The notes below the pieces were generated by a model that was not told the DNA's origin, ran no database searches, and worked only from the letters and a program-made list of their open reading frames with translations. Source: Elusimicrobiota bacterium (GTDB lineage Bacteria > Elusimicrobiota > Endomicrobiia > Endomicrobiales > Endomicrobiaceae). Taken from it: a DNA stretch of 5,234 nucleotides. This document shows, one piece after another, positions 5,182-5,234 of the stretch; position 1 is the stretch's first letter; the number at the start of each line of letters is the position of its first letter. The translations under genes were made by a program, and so were the position numbers. The stretch covers positions 1 through 5,234 of the forward strand of contig JAITCX010000037.1 in the NCBI GenBank assembly GCA_031282945.1, read 5' to 3'.

Positions 5182-5210
5182 CGTGACAGAACAGACTGCT
5201 GTCTGTCACG
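5182..5210. repeat. Second hairpin: 9 + 3 bp stem with a one-base bulge
   Basis: CGTGACAGA (5182-5190) pairs exactly with TCTGTCACG (5202-5210). After a bulged A at 5191, CAG (5192-5194) pairs with CTG (5199-5201) around the loop ACTG. No T-run follows. A shorter palindromic run, CACGC-GG-GCGTG (5174-5185), overlaps its left edge and could form an alternative fold. Confidence 0.7.
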
Positions 5211-5234
5211 TCAAGAGTAGAGTCGGCGCGGGGG

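Larger units (their letters stand above)
4654..5234. other. Non-coding, repeat-rich region downstream of the autotransporter
   Basis: These 581 bases hold no believable gene on either strand. They contain two and a bit copies of a 207-bp tandem repeat, then two hairpins at the right end. The short open frame at 4900-5094 is only the repeat read through. I see no promoter-like pair with a gene behind it, and no tRNA. On the + strand the repeats are rich in T and G and poor in A. No standard terminator follows the stop at 4653: the T-run at 4663-4668 has no stem in front of it that I can find. Confidence 0.7.

Noticed and set aside
4669..5234. Integron attC-like cassette array
   Set aside because: The hairpins and repeats tempted me, but the expected RYYYAAC/GTTRRRY core sites are not in place and there are no cassette genes between the repeats.

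Overview
The window is dominated by one very large, surface-directed autotransporter (type V secretion) gene on the + strand. It is followed by about 580 bases of non-coding, repeat-rich DNA. The protein has a Sec-type signal peptide at the left edge. A long Asn/Ser/Gly-rich passenger follows, built from three related modules that resemble parallel beta-helix adhesins: GGA(I/L)-type and F-x-N-type motifs as in polymorphic outer-membrane proteins, and KTGxGxL-type passenger repeats. Then come a helical linker and a C-terminal beta-barrel. This implies a Gram-negative (diderm) bacterium with low-GC coding DNA. The linker wording (ALDSLTGSFIANV) and the overall style remind me of autotransporters from Elusimicrobiota (Elusimicrobium/Endomicrobium), but that is a recollection and not a demonstrated placement.

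Layout. Bases 2-97 encode the signal peptide; the real start codon lies to the left of the window. Bases 98-1414 encode module A of the passenger, with seven short adhesin repeats. At about 1412-1416 the reading frame breaks: frame 2 ends at the TAG at 1415-1417, and the same protein continues in frame 1 (open from 1393) to the TGA at 4651-4653. The sequence on both sides of the break aligns with the uninterrupted equivalent in module B, so I read this as one gene with a single-base loss, either a real disruption or a sequencing error. Modules B (from 1579) and C (from 2536), the linker (about 3589-3702), the barrel (about 3712-4542) and an unusual 36-residue, very basic tail (4543-4650) follow. 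As the sequence stands, the 5' part makes a secreted passenger fragment with no barrel, and the 3' part makes a barrel with no signal peptide, so neither should reach the surface by itself.

Downstream of 4653 there is no convincing gene. Bases 4669-5082 hold two tandem copies of a 207-bp unit (21 mismatches by hand count, no gaps) and a truncated third copy. Each unit consists of two related half-units, and most of the differences fall in a patch that can fold as a stem, one of whose pairs covaries. The window ends in two strong hairpins: a perfect 16-bp inverted repeat with a 3-base loop, and a second stem of about 12 bp. Neither is followed by a T-run on either strand. No promoter, tRNA, rRNA, CRISPR array or insertion-sequence gene was seen.
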